Origin: Sphingobium sp. WTD-1
Lineage (GTDB): Bacteria > Pseudomonadota > Alphaproteobacteria > Sphingomonadales > Sphingomonadaceae
Direction of reading: 5' to 3'
DNA length: 64,000 bases
Assembly (NCBI RefSeq): GCF_030128825.1
Contig: NZ_CP119129.1
Coordinates: forward strand, 12,968-76,967
The notes below the pieces were generated by a model. The model was not told where the DNA came from. It searched no databases and saw only the letters and a program-made list of their open reading frames with translations. Positions 52,495-60,154 of the stretch are shown one piece after another (the stretch's first letter is position 1; each line of letters starts with the position of its first letter). The translations under genes and the position numbers were made by a program.

Positions 52495-53133
52495 TTGAAA
52501 TGTTCTCGCTTAGCGTTGTCTGGCGTACCTTCCACGCGATGCCCTCTCCCTCAGAAAAGACTCTATGCCTTCACGCCCAACGCGACGCCGGCCAATGTGC
52601 GAGCGCTGGTCGGAGGTAAGATCAATGAACCGCTCATCGAGCGCAACTGGCCCGACATCCTGCGCATCATGGCGACGATCGCAGCGGGGATCGTCGCCCC
52701 CAGCCAGATTCTTCGCAAGCTCGCCTCTTACCCGCGCCAGAATGAGCTGGCCCTCGCATTGCGAGAGGTGGGCCGCATCGAGCGAACCCTGTTCATGATC
52801 GACTGGATTCTTGATGCCGGCCTCCAGCGCCAGGCTCAGATCGGCCTCAACAAGGGTGAGGCCCACCACGCCCTAAAGCGCGCCATCAGCTTCCACCGCC
52901 GAGGTGAAATCCGGGATCGATCCGGCGAAGGCCAGCACTATCGCATCGCCGGAATGAACCTGCTCGCCGCCATCATCATATTCTGGAACACCATGAAGCT
53001 CGGCGAGGTCGTCAATACCCGGGCCGCCAGCGGTACCCATATCGCGCCTGATCTACTCGCCCACGTCTCGCCGTTGGGATGGGAACACATCAATCTAACC
53101 GGGGAATATCGCTGGCCCAAATCCTTAGCGTAG
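52495..53133 (+). pseudogene. Tn3-family transposase, C-terminal remnant
   Basis: From about nt 52555 the frame matches the last ~190 residues of a Tn3-type TnpA: GGKINEPLIERNWPDILRIMATIAAG, RKLASYPRQNELALALREVGRIERTLF, GEAHHALKRAISFHRRGEIRDRS, HVSPLGWEHINLTGEYRWP. The first ~800 residues, including most of the DDE core, are absent. The 5' junction lies between 52500 and 52555. No convincing 38-bp terminal repeat was found after the stop. Confidence 0.85.
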
Positions 53134-53165
53134 GATTCCGCCCCCTCCCGCAAACGCCCCCAACC

Positions 53166-53309
53166 TGCCGGCGCGCCGGCACCCTTGTCCCCGAGATCCG
53201 CGCACGCGATCTCGCCCGCCATGTGGATCGTCACCGAATGGCCAAGACCGTGTGCGGGCTTGGGGAGCGCAGCGACTCGAGCCACGGTGCCGCGCAAGCG
53301 GCAGGCGCA
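53166..53309. repeat. ~140-bp dispersed repeat, copy 2
   Basis: Aligns with 6407-6549. It keeps the CGAGATC/GATCTCG inverted repeat and has a GCCGGCGCGCCGGC palindrome at its left end, where copy 1 has a 2-bp insertion. It ends right before the promoter of the RelB/YafQ operon, as copy 1 does before the AbrB/PIN operon. Confidence 0.8.
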
Positions 53310-53327
53310 GGATGGTTGTAACTGTTG

Positions 53328-53339
53328 CTCAGTTGAGCT
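53328..53339. promoter_or_regulatory. Palindromic operator before the RelB-like antitoxin
   Basis: GCTCA-gt-TGAGC is a perfect dyad about 30 bp before the antitoxin start. It overlaps a likely promoter (TTGTAA upstream and TACAAT at 53340-53345). It is the expected autoregulatory operator for a RelB/DinJ antitoxin. Confidence 0.5.
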
Positions 53340-53368
53340 ACAATGAAGACGGATCACAGGAGGTTCTT

Positions 53369-53650
53369 ATGGCCGCTACCGCTTTCGTGCGCGCGCGCAT
53401 CGACGAAACATTGAAGGATGAAGCCGCCGCCGTCCTGGCCGAACTGGGACTGACCGTATCCGATGTGGTCCGCATGACGCTCACCCGGATCGCGAAGGAT
53501 CACGCCTTGCCTTTCGAGCTAAAGGTGCCGAACGCCGAAACGCGGGCAGCCATCGAAGCCTCTCGCGCAACGATGAAGTCCCGCCGCGCCCGCTTCACCG
53601 ATCCTCAGGAATTGTTTGATGCCCTCGACCAAGAAGCCCGCCAGCAGTAA
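53369..53650 (+). CDS. RelB/DinJ-family antitoxin
   Basis: The 93-residue ribbon-helix-helix protein (ATAFVRARIDETLKDEAAAVLAELGLTVSDVVRMTLTRIA) has the DinJ/RelB N-terminal fold. Its flexible C-terminal part (TMKSRRARFTDPQELFDALD) binds the toxin. ATG 53369 follows CAGGAGG with 5-nt spacing. The gene overlaps the toxin gene by 32 bp. Confidence 0.9.
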   Translation: MAATAFVRARIDETLKDEAAAVLAELGLTVSDVVRMTLTRIAKDHALPFELKVPNAETRAAIEASRATMKSRRARFTDPQELFDALDQEARQQ

Positions 53651-53939
53651 GCGTGCTTCGCTCCCTCGAGAGGCCTCCTACGAAAAGAAGTTCGTGAAGG
53701 ATTGGGAGCGGTTGTCGCGCAGCGGGCGCTACAACATGAAGCAGCTCAAGGAAGCGATGATGCTCCTTATCGCCAATGACGCGCCGCTTGGCCCGGAATG
53801 GCTGGACCATGCCCTCAAAGGCGACTGGAGCGACCATCGCGAGTGCCATATCGGCGGCGACTTCCTGCTCATCTACACGATCGAGGGAAACCTGGTGAAC
53901 TTCGTGCGCGCCGGCACGCATTCGGAGTTGTTCGAATAG
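53619..53939 (+). CDS. YafQ-family mRNA interferase toxin
   Basis: The 106-residue protein has the YafQ/RelE fold features: SYEKKFVKDWERLSRSGRY, MKQLKEAMMLLIANDAPLGPEWLDHAL, GDWSDHRECHIGGDFLLIY. His residues in this last block match the catalytic His of YafQ. It cleaves mRNA on the ribosome in known members. ATG 53619 is one codon after an in-frame TTG. The histidine phosphatase copy 2 begins 106 bp downstream. Confidence 0.9.
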   Translation: MPSTKKPASSKRASLPREASYEKKFVKDWERLSRSGRYNMKQLKEAMMLLIANDAPLGPEWLDHALKGDWSDHRECHIGGDFLLIYTIEGNLVNFVRAGTHSELFE

Positions 53940-54045
53940 CCTGCCGCTTCCTTGCGGATACAAGCATAAATATGCGCAACGCTATAACATAGCTATCTTT
54001 TGTATATCGCCTAGATAGCAATCTGCCCGCAATGAAGGGGAAGCC

Positions 54046-54666
54046 ATGAGGGCCATATTCATCCGCCACGGTGAAAGCACTGGCAATGCCGGCATCCCTT
54101 GCCATGATTTGGCGACGATCGAGCTGACGGAGCGGGGCCAGGAACAGGCGCATCATGTCGCGGCGAGTTGGACCGAAGCGCCGGCGCTCATCGTCACGTC
54201 GCCCTATACCCGCACCCGGCAAACGGCCGCGCCTACCATCGCGCGTTTCCCCGATACGCCGGTGGAAGTGTGGCCGATCGAAGAGTTCACCTATCTGCAA
54301 CCGGCGCGCTGGAACGGCACGCGGAGCGCCGAGCGGATGCCTCATCTCGAACGCTATTGGAGCGAGGCCGATCCTGATTATTGCGACGGGGAGGGGGCGG
54401 AGAGCTTCGCCACCCTGCTCCGGCGCGGCGGCGCGGCCCTAGCCCGCCTCGCCGCCATGCCTGCGGGATCGCTGGTCTATGTGTTCGGGCATGGGCAGTT
54501 CATCCAGGCCGCGCACGCGATCGTCGCCGACGCCCATCTGGACGATCGAGGCAAGATGCTTGGGTTCTGGCGCAAAGGCGAGCCGCCCGCGATCGGCAAC
54601 GCGCAACGGGTCGGGTTTCAATGGCGGGGGGGCCGCTGGGAATGTGCGCCGCCGGTCGCCGCCTAG
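54046..54666 (+). CDS. Histidine phosphatase, copy 2
   Basis: The 206-residue paralogue of the protein at 7336 has the same RHGESTGNAG, TSPYTRTRQTA and VFGHGQFIQA motifs and a slightly longer C terminus (ECAPPVAA). The region before it holds a GCTATCT/AGATAGC inverted repeat (53992-53998 and 54013-54019), a possible operator, so unlike copy 1 it probably has its own promoter. It overlaps the convergent integrase gene by 4 bp at its stop. Confidence 0.85.
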   Translation: MRAIFIRHGESTGNAGIPCHDLATIELTERGQEQAHHVAASWTEAPALIVTSPYTRTRQTAAPTIARFPDTPVEVWPIEEFTYLQPARWNGTRSAERMPHLERYWSEADPDYCDGEGAESFATLLRRGGAALARLAAMPAGSLVYVFGHGQFIQAAHAIVADAHLDDRGKMLGFWRKGEPPAIGNAQRVGFQWRGGRWECAPPVAA

Positions 54667-55625
54667 ATCAACACCCGCTCTACCTCGTCGAGTGTCACGT
54701 CATCGGGCCGGCGATCGTAGAGCTGGGTAGTGCGGGTCGAACTGTGGTTCGCCATCGTCGCGGCTGTCTCCAGCGTGCCGCCGTTCTTCAAATAGGTGGT
54801 GATCCCCGTAGCGCGGAACGAATGGTTGCCGATCGCCGTCTCGATCTCGGCCGCGACGGCGCGACGGCGCACCATCGCGAAGGCATTGGCCTGGGGCAGG
54901 GGGGTGTCGCTTAAGCGCTTGGTCCCGCGCGCGATCGTACGGAACAGCGGCCCTTTGCGGTCCTCGCGCAAGTCGCAGCCATCGAGATATTCGGCCAAAT
55001 AATGCTCAAGGTTGTGATGACAGGGCATTTCGTGGCGCTTGCCGCCCTTTTCGTGCAGCCGCACCCATAGTCGCCGATTCTGCACGAACACATCCTCCAC
55101 GCGCATCGCCAGCGCCGCGCCGATCCGGGCAAACGAATAGACCATCAACCCGATCAGCGCCCGATCGCGCAAACCTGCCGGCGTCGTCGCATCGATCACA
55201 TCCAGCAGTCGCCGCGCTTCGTCGGCGGCCAGCACCGGCGTCTTGCCGCGCCGGACGCTGTGCGCCGGCCCGCGCACCGACGCGGCCGGGTTCGTCGGCA
55301 TGACCTGGCCTGTCACCAGCCAGTCGAACAGGTGGCGCACGGCCGCGAGCTGCTGCTTGACGGTGGGCGCGCTCACCTCGCGTCCCAGCGCCTCGATCCA
55401 GGCCGCGACATGAAGCGGCTGCAAGCCGGCGAGCGATGTGATGCCGCGCGCCGCTACCCAAGCCAAAAACTCGCCCGCTGCGCGCGCATAGGCACGGCGC
55501 GTATGGGGATTGCGGATGGTGACGGCGAAGAACTCGAGGAAGCGCAGCCGCGCCCGCTCATCGGCCGACGCGATGAGCGCGGGCAGCGCTAAGCTGGGTG
55601 ACGGGAGAGGGGCGAGCTGGTTCAT
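54663..55625 (-). CDS. Tyrosine recombinase (integrase)
   Basis: The 320-residue protein has an N-terminal core-binding domain (RRAYARAAGEFLAWVAARG, APTVKQQLAAVRHLFDWLV) and a catalytic domain. The RKHRH-Y residues are seen as VYSFARIGAALAM (Arg), EKGGKRHEMP (Lys), IGNHSFRATGITTYLKN (His-x-x-Arg), ATMANHSSTRTTQLYDR (His and Tyr nucleophile). It overlaps the bactofilin-like gene by 4 bp (ATGA), so the two are translated together. No tRNA or obvious attachment site is adjacent. Confidence 0.9.
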   Translation of the reverse strand: MNQLAPLPSPSLALPALIASADERARLRFLEFFAVTIRNPHTRRAYARAAGEFLAWVAARGITSLAGLQPLHVAAWIEALGREVSAPTVKQQLAAVRHLFDWLVTGQVMPTNPAASVRGPAHSVRRGKTPVLAADEARRLLDVIDATTPAGLRDRALIGLMVYSFARIGAALAMRVEDVFVQNRRLWVRLHEKGGKRHEMPCHHNLEHYLAEYLDGCDLREDRKGPLFRTIARGTKRLSDTPLPQANAFAMVRRRAVAAEIETAIGNHSFRATGITTYLKNGGTLETAATMANHSSTRTTQLYDRRPDDVTLDEVERVLI

Positions 55626-55927
55626 CGCCGACCGCGAACATGGGCGGCGGTGTCGATGACCGTTACGGCGTCCGGGGAAAGGTCTTCGACGCCATCAACA
55701 AAGCCGAATATCTCGGCTCGCCCGCCCTCGTTGCAAATACGCCCGGCGACTGTGCCGTGGATGATGGCGCGCGCTCCTGGCTCAAGGATCAGGTCGCCGG
55801 CGATTGTGCCATGCAGGATCAGCTTGATGCCGCTGCGCAGCGTCGCACTGCCGATCACCATGCCGTACAGAGCTAGATCCTCCTCGATCGCGAATGGGCC
55901 TTCTATCTTGTCGTGAACCGCCTTCAT
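55622..55927 (-). CDS. Bactofilin-like (polymer-forming) protein
   Basis: The 101-residue protein consists mainly of short beta-helix turns (LALYGMVIGSATLRSGIKLILHGTIAGDLILEPGARAIIHGTVAGRICNEGG in pattern, each turn ~17 residues) as in bactofilins. Here they would be very short compared with the usual 130-200 residues. Its stop overlaps the integrase start, an unexpected pairing. It may bind or scaffold; function unknown. Confidence 0.65.
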   Translation of the reverse strand: MKAVHDKIEGPFAIEEDLALYGMVIGSATLRSGIKLILHGTIAGDLILEPGARAIIHGTVAGRICNEGGRAEIFGFVDGVEDLSPDAVTVIDTAAHVRGRR

Positions 55928-55939
55928 GTCCGCCCCGCA

Positions 55940-56098
55940 TTAGTATGTGATAAAGGACATTATCACATATAGAGAGCCAAAGGAATCGACTTTGAGGATG
56001 AACGGGTAGCTCGTTGGTGCAACGGTCGCTGCGAACGATGGGCTTGCCAGGGCAAGCGTCGCCAATGCGACAAGCATGGCGCGAACCGCCATTTTCAT
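55940..56098 (-). pseudogene. Signal-peptide gene start, truncated
   Basis: From ATG 56098, with AAGGAG 6 nt upstream, the frame encodes a textbook signal peptide (KMAVRAMLVALATLALASPSFA). About 15 more residues then run into the inverted repeat above and stop at 55940. A 52-residue product is too short for a periplasmic protein, so the gene body was probably lost where the integrase/bactofilin segment was joined (about 55970-56000). No gene was seen in 56099-56282. Confidence 0.5.
55944..55969. promoter_or_regulatory. 10-bp perfect inverted repeat upstream of the bactofilin-integrase operon
   Basis: TATGTGATAA (55944-55953) and TTATCACATA (55960-55969) are exact inverted repeats with a 6-bp spacer, 17-42 bp upstream of the bactofilin start. 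The spacing is right for an operator overlapping the promoter. The half-site resembles TGTGA but the spacing rules out a standard CRP/FNR site. Confidence 0.6.
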
Positions 56099-56282
56099 GG
56101 ATCTCTCCTTTTCAGGTCGTGGGGCCGGTCCTCACGGTTATCCGGCTCCCGTTAGCGGGGTCATTGCCCGCCCCTGAAAAGTAGCCCCAAGGATGGGGAC
56201 GACGCCAATCAACTTGTCGTGGTCGCTCGGTTGCGGTCGCTGGCGCTCAAGCTCATATTCTGGCGATTGGTGAGGAAAACGT

Positions 56283-56621
56283 ATGGGTATACTGGCAAAT
56301 TCAGTGAAGATAGGCGTGCTGCTCTCAGCAGCAGGGCCGGTTGCCGCGCAGTCTGCGAGAGAACAGCCGCGTGTCGTCACCATGCCAGATGGCCGAACCG
56401 TGTATGTCGTGCCAGCGCAGCGAGGAGATACCCGCACGAAGCAGCCGCCGGTGCGTACCGTGGTCGCGCCGGATGGTCGCACCATTTACGTGGTAGAAGA
56501 GCAGCCCAAGGACACGCGCACGCAAAGGCAGCGCTGTCTGGATGAGGAAGTAGCGGCCGAAGGCGGATCGCCTTCACAACTAGCAATGGGCGCGATCGAC
56601 CTAAAATGCAGCCAGCGTTGA
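56283..56621 (+). CDS. Small exported protein with internal repeat
   Basis: The 112-residue protein has a probable signal peptide (VKIGVLLSAAGPVAAQ). Two copies of a motif follow, MPDGRTVYVVPAQRGDTRT and APDGRTIYVVEEQPKDTRT, about 30 residues apart. The C terminus has a pair of Cys (RCLDEEV, DLKCSQR) that may form a disulfide. GAGGAAA precedes ATG 56283. Family unknown. Confidence 0.55.
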   Translation: MGILANSVKIGVLLSAAGPVAAQSAREQPRVVTMPDGRTVYVVPAQRGDTRTKQPPVRTVVAPDGRTIYVVEEQPKDTRTQRQRCLDEEVAAEGGSPSQLAMGAIDLKCSQR

Positions 56622-56659
56622 AAAGTAGTAGGTGATGAGCATGGCCATGCTCCTGGACC

Positions 56660-56899
56660 TCAGGCGTCGTTCGCTAGCTCGTCCTGCCCCTGATAGTCAT
56701 CCGGGTCGAACCCGAGCTTCTCGCGCATCAACTCTGCAGCCTTCTCGACTGGATCGAAACCAAGGCGATCTATCGCGCGCTGTCGGGCCTCGGGGTCTCT
56801 CATGAGATGCAGGAGGTACTTTGCAGCTGCCAAGCGGCGCGCGGTGGCATTGCCTTCAAGGCTTCCATCGTCATCATTGGAAGGCGGCGGGCGGTCCAT
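56660..56899 (-). CDS. Small hypothetical protein
   Basis: A 79-residue acidic, helical protein (ATARRLAAAKYLLHLMRDPEARQRAIDRLGFDPVEKAAELMREKLGFDPDD in outline). It has a repeated GFDP motif and a disordered N terminus. Start and function uncertain; no neighbours are clearly co-transcribed. Confidence 0.5.
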   Translation of the reverse strand: MDRPPPSNDDDGSLEGNATARRLAAAKYLLHLMRDPEARQRAIDRLGFDPVEKAAELMREKLGFDPDDYQGQDELANDA

Positions 56900-57096
56900 C
56901 CCGTCACGCTATCGCATACCTCATCTGCTGGCAAAGGCCAGAGGCTGCGAGCAAAGAGCCGAAACCTTTAAGCGGCACGCCGTAGACCGCACCGAGATCA
57001 TTGGTCTTTGCCAACGGGCGACAGGCCCTAGCGCCAGAGCGCAGCAAAGCGGCGGAACTATTCCCTAGCGCTTGGGTTTTTGATATAGGTTCGGCA

Positions 57097-57345
57097 ATGC
57101 CGACTGTCCTGCGCATAGATGGCCTGCGGGTCGTGATCTATCCGAACGATCATCGTCCCGCTCATGTCCATGTTAAAGGGGCGGACGGCGAGGCGGTTTT
57201 CATCCTGCATTGCACCGATGGTCCGCCGGAGTTGCGGGAGAGCTACGGTTTCAAACTGCCGGCGCTAGGCGGCATCAAGGATGCCCTACAGGCGGCGCTG
57301 GCAGCCCTGTGCGCGGAATGGAGTGCTATTCATGGCAGTTACTGA
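57097..57345 (+). CDS. DUF4160 protein
   Basis: The 82-residue protein shows the DUF4160 signature: PTVLRIDGLRVVIYPNDHRPAHVHVKG with the conserved D/N-H-x-P-x-H-x-H. An FILH strand and a short helical end follow. It overlaps the DUF2442 gene by 14 bp. DUF4160/DUF2442 pairs are widespread on mobile elements and have been proposed to be toxin-antitoxin-like; the activity is not proven. Confidence 0.82.
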   Translation: MPTVLRIDGLRVVIYPNDHRPAHVHVKGADGEAVFILHCTDGPPELRESYGFKLPALGGIKDALQAALAALCAEWSAIHGSY

Positions 57346-57745
57346 ACAGGAGTTCGATCAGGCCGAAAAGCGCATGACTGAACTGCGCGCCGCTGGCCAT
57401 GCCGTCTCGGCGCGCTACGATCGCCGCCGCGCGCGCGTAGTGGTGGCGCTGAATACGGGTGTCGAGCTGACATTTCCGGCGCGGCTCGCCGAAGGCTTGG
57501 CCGACGCTCCCCCCGATGCGCTGACCGACATTGAGGTTAGCGCTGCCGGGTTGGGCCTGCATTGGCCCAAGCTCGACACCGATCTCTACGTACCCGCACT
57601 GTTGCAAGGCGTTTTCGGCTCGAAGCAATGGATGGCGCAGCAGCTAGGCGCGCAAGGCGGCCGATCGCGCACTGCGGCCAAGGTCGCGGCTGCGCGGGCG
57701 AACGGCCGCAAGGGCGGCCGCCCGAAGAAGTCGGCCAACGGCTGA
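57332..57745 (+). CDS. DUF2442 protein with AT-hook-like tail
   Basis: The 137-residue protein has a DUF2442 core (RVVVALNTGVELTFPARLAEGL, LTDIEVSAAGLGLHWPKLDTDLYVPALLQGVFG). A basic C-terminal tail reads RANGRKGGRPKK, like an AT-hook, which could bind DNA. ATG 57332 lies inside the 3' end of the DUF4160 gene. Confidence 0.82.
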   Translation: MAVTEQEFDQAEKRMTELRAAGHAVSARYDRRRARVVVALNTGVELTFPARLAEGLADAPPDALTDIEVSAAGLGLHWPKLDTDLYVPALLQGVFGSKQWMAQQLGAQGGRSRTAAKVAAARANGRKGGRPKKSANG

Positions 57746-57821
57746 CGGAATCACCCGTGCGGCCGCGCGGACCCTGGGACGCGCCGCCGCTTTCGCCCTT
57801 GTCAGACCCTCCAAACAACAT

Positions 57822-57847
57822 CGGCCCCGCCTGTCAGGGCGGGGCCG
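57822..57847. terminator. GC-rich hairpin after the DUF2442 gene
   Basis: CGGCCCCGCC (57822-57831) pairs perfectly with GGCGGGGCCG (57838-57847) over a 6-nt loop, about 75 bp after the DUF2442 stop. There is no U tract on the plus strand, so it may work with Rho or only protect the transcript end. Confidence 0.5.
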
Positions 57848-57858
57848 TCGATTCGGGA

Positions 57859-57981
57859 TCAGAAGACAAAGGCCCGCTGTCGGCCAAGCTGTGACCATTG
57901 CAAATGGCCGGAACGGTCATGGCTAAACCATCCGTCCTCGATGCCGATAATCATGCCCTGAGTCTCGTCATCGGCGCACAT
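57859..57981 (-). CDS. Possible 40-residue protein
   Basis: A 40-residue minus-strand frame (begins CADDETQGMIIGIEDGWFSH; ends LGRQRAFVF) downstream of the response regulator. Composition is protein-like with Trp/Gly/Asp. A weak GAAG precedes the ATG. It could be a fifth gene of the GGDEF operon but support is limited. Confidence 0.35.
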   Translation of the reverse strand: MCADDETQGMIIGIEDGWFSHDRSGHLQWSQLGRQRAFVF

Positions 57982-58012
57982 CCGCTTCAAAACTTGATTG
58001 CCGTTGCGAGCT

Positions 58013-58396
58013 TCAGCGCGCCACCAGCTCGGCAAGCTGACCTATCAACGCGTCGGCTTTGTAGGGTTTGGCGATGAAAGCAGCGCCAGCAGGCAGCGTG
58101 CCGGGATCGGGCTGAATCCGTCCGGAGGTTACGAGAATGGCGATCTCCGGCCAACCCTCGGTGATCACGCCCGCGAGCGCCAGGCCGGTCATTCCCGACA
58201 TCTCGATATCGGTGAATACCGTTCCAATGTCGTCACGGCCTTCAAGAATGGTGAGCGCGTCGGCCGCTTCGCACGCCTCGAACACGCGATAGCCCGCGTC
58301 CATGAGAATATCGGCCGCAAAGGCTCGCACAAGCGGTCCGTCCTCGACTATCAGAACGGCCGCCTCATGGCTGACCCTCGTGCCCGGTGATGTCAT
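58013..58396 (-). CDS. Single-domain response regulator
   Basis: The 127-residue receiver domain has acidic residues in VLIVEDGPLVR, the phospho-acceptor Asp in TVFTDIEMSGMTGLAL, Ser/Thr in ILVTSGR and Lys in FIAKPYKADALI. There is no output domain. The start overlaps the upstream 113-residue gene by 4 bp. It resembles the short receivers linked to HWE-type kinases in alphaproteobacteria. Confidence 0.9.
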   Translation of the reverse strand: MTSPGTRVSHEAAVLIVEDGPLVRAFAADILMDAGYRVFEACEAADALTILEGRDDIGTVFTDIEMSGMTGLALAGVITEGWPEIAILVTSGRIQPDPGTLPAGAAFIAKPYKADALIGQLAELVAR

Positions 58397-58734
58397 TGCG
58401 CTTGATCTCCCTGCTGATCCCCTCCCTTGTTGGTCGACTCGACACTTATCCCTTCCGCCGCGTCACGCAGCATTCCGGCCCAGCAGCCGAGTATGAGCGC
58501 CTCGTCAGGCGCGATTTCGTCAGTCAATACCGCATAAATGCCAAGAAGGTTGGCGGTTTCCTCAAGGGACTCGATCCCCTTTCGCGCCATCAACGTAGCG
58601 AACACCGTCAACGCGCCGCCGATTGCCCGCACAAGGGCGGGGTCGGCCGTTATGCGAAGGGGATCGGGATCGCTGCCATGTGTCGCGCTCTGCTCCATTT
58701 CAGGCACCCCATGCACTGTCAGGAAGTGGGACAA
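58393..58734 (-). CDS. Unknown helical protein in the GGDEF operon
   Basis: The 113-residue protein, likely all-helical (LVRAIGGALTVFATLMARKGIESLEETANLLGIYAVL), has a disordered, Gln/Asp-rich end. No family recognised. It overlaps the neighbours on both sides (35 bp with the 75-residue gene, 4 bp with the response regulator), which supports translation. The helical core could be a histidine-phosphotransfer-like or binding partner, but no clear phospho-His motif is seen. Confidence 0.6.
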   Translation of the reverse strand: MSHFLTVHGVPEMEQSATHGSDPDPLRITADPALVRAIGGALTVFATLMARKGIESLEETANLLGIYAVLTDEIAPDEALILGCWAGMLRDAAEGISVESTNKGGDQQGDQAQ

Positions 58735-58927
58735 CCATAAGGGCGAGGGGCGGCCTACCGGCCTCGTTGCCCCTCACCCGCCCCGCCAGCGCCATCTTGT
58801 CGTATAGCTGGCGGAGACCGGACCGGCCTGACGCTTCGTGAGGGCAAGTGTCGTCAAGCCACATCCGGCTTTGACCCGGAATCCATTTGGTTTCTTCATC
58901 CCGGCCGATGAGGGCGAGATCGATCAT
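58700..58927 (-). CDS. Small unknown protein in the GGDEF operon
   Basis: A 75-residue frame whose ATG overlaps the GGDEF gene stop (ATGA, 58924-58927). It reads IDLALIGRDEETKWIPGQSRMWLDD, then a Gly/Arg-rich end. Coupling to the neighbours is the main support. Composition is not distinctive and no family was recognised. Confidence 0.45.
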   Translation of the reverse strand: MIDLALIGRDEETKWIPGQSRMWLDDTCPHEASGRSGLRQLYDKMALAGRVRGNEAGRPPLALMVVPLPDSAWGA

Positions 58928-59841
58928 GCAACCCCCTCCCGGCGCTGCATGGCAATGGGGAGGATTGCGGCCCCCTGAGGCTCGGTGCCATCATCGATTT
59001 CGACCGCATTCTTGCCGCCGCGCTTGGCGCGATACATGGCCTGGTCGGCCGCGTGGATCAGCTCGCTTATGGTGCGCGGCACTTCGGGCGGAATCAGCAA
59101 CGCGCCCATGCTACATGTCACCGGATAGCGCGATTGCGCCAGCACGGCCGACAGGCGGGCGTGAATATCGCGGGCAATGCCCTGGCCCTCCGCGATCGAC
59201 GGCACGCGCACCAGCAATGCAAATTCATCGCCGCCAATACGGCCGATCAAATCTTCGCGGCGCATGATCGCGGATACCCCCTTGGCGAAAGCACGCAGGA
59301 TTTCGTCGCCGGCAAGGTGGCCGGCACGGTCGTTCGCCGCCTTGAAATCATCGAGGTCGAGAAGCACGAGCAGGAGCGTTCGGCGTGTATGCCTCGCATC
59401 CTCGATCGCCTGCGCGCAGCGGCGGTGAAAAACCTCCTTATTGAGCGTGCCGGTCATGCGGTCGCGGTGCGCGTTGAACAATTCGCGGTCATAGGATCGC
59501 CGGAAACTGGTGACAGCGGCGGCGATGAACAGGAAGGCGGCGACGGGGACCGCGACGCGCAGCGCCAGCAGCGCGGGCGGAAGCTCGGGCGGGGCGTGCA
59601 GCGCCGGAACGGCTGTCAGGAACGCCGTGACGGTCGCCACGAAATAGCCCTCGCGCGCACCCAGCGCCCAGCAGGCTCCACAAATGACCGGCATGTAAAG
59701 CGGGGCAAAACCGATCGCCGGGAAGGAGAAATTCGCGGCAGCAACCCCTGTCGTCGCAGCGACGATCGCGAACCAGGCGCGTTCTCTCGACAGGGATTCA
59801 AGATGCTCGGCCAGTCGGCCGACAGGGAGGTGGCTGTTCAT
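58924..59841 (-). CDS. Membrane diguanylate cyclase (GGDEF)
   Basis: The 305-residue protein has ~4 N-terminal hydrophobic helices (about residues 20-115) and a GGDEF domain with DALxxD-like LLDLDDFKAANDRAGHLAGDE and RREDLIGRIGGDEFALL. The active site GGDEF is intact, and an RxxD inhibitory site lies five residues before it, so the enzyme should make cyclic di-GMP with product inhibition. It heads the four-gene overlapping operon ending in the response regulator. It borders the Tn7-like element. Confidence 0.9.
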   Translation of the reverse strand: MNSHLPVGRLAEHLESLSRERAWFAIVAATTGVAAANFSFPAIGFAPLYMPVICGACWALGAREGYFVATVTAFLTAVPALHAPPELPPALLALRVAVPVAAFLFIAAAVTSFRRSYDRELFNAHRDRMTGTLNKEVFHRRCAQAIEDARHTRRTLLLVLLDLDDFKAANDRAGHLAGDEILRAFAKGVSAIMRREDLIGRIGGDEFALLVRVPSIAEGQGIARDIHARLSAVLAQSRYPVTCSMGALLIPPEVPRTISELIHAADQAMYRAKRGGKNAVEIDDGTEPQGAAILPIAMQRREGVA

Positions 59842-59949
59842 GCGCTGCGACCGCGCTTTAGCTTATGCAAGCGACGAATAATGAAGATGTGTGATTTCTG
59901 TGGCTTATCGACATAGATGGTATCCCTTCCATGTGGATCAGCCGCATGA

Positions 59950-60141
59950 TGTGCCATTATGGCTGAACCGGTTCCCTCTCACGGCCCCGGACCGCGCTTC
60001 ATGACACGTCATCATGTTGTCGGTGTTCCATCTTTCGTGAATCGGCGCGATCCAGAAACTGAGTCGGAACAATGATTTGAGTCTATTGGCTTTGTTCCAT
60101 CTCTGTGAACTGCCCCAAAAATGTGCCATCAATGTGAACGG
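59950..60141. repeat. Four transposase-binding-type repeats at the transposon left end
   Basis: The consensus TGTKCCAT-N5/6-TGAAYSG occurs at 59950-59971, 60024-60045, 60093-60112 and 60122-60141, all in the same orientation. The distances are 74, 69 and 29 bp. Irregularly spaced direct repeats of about 22 bp next to the tnsA gene are what TnsB/TniA-type transposases bind in Tn7-like ends. Otherwise 59842-60154 holds no gene. Confidence 0.75.
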
Positions 60142-60154
60142 AGTCGCGTCCCAA

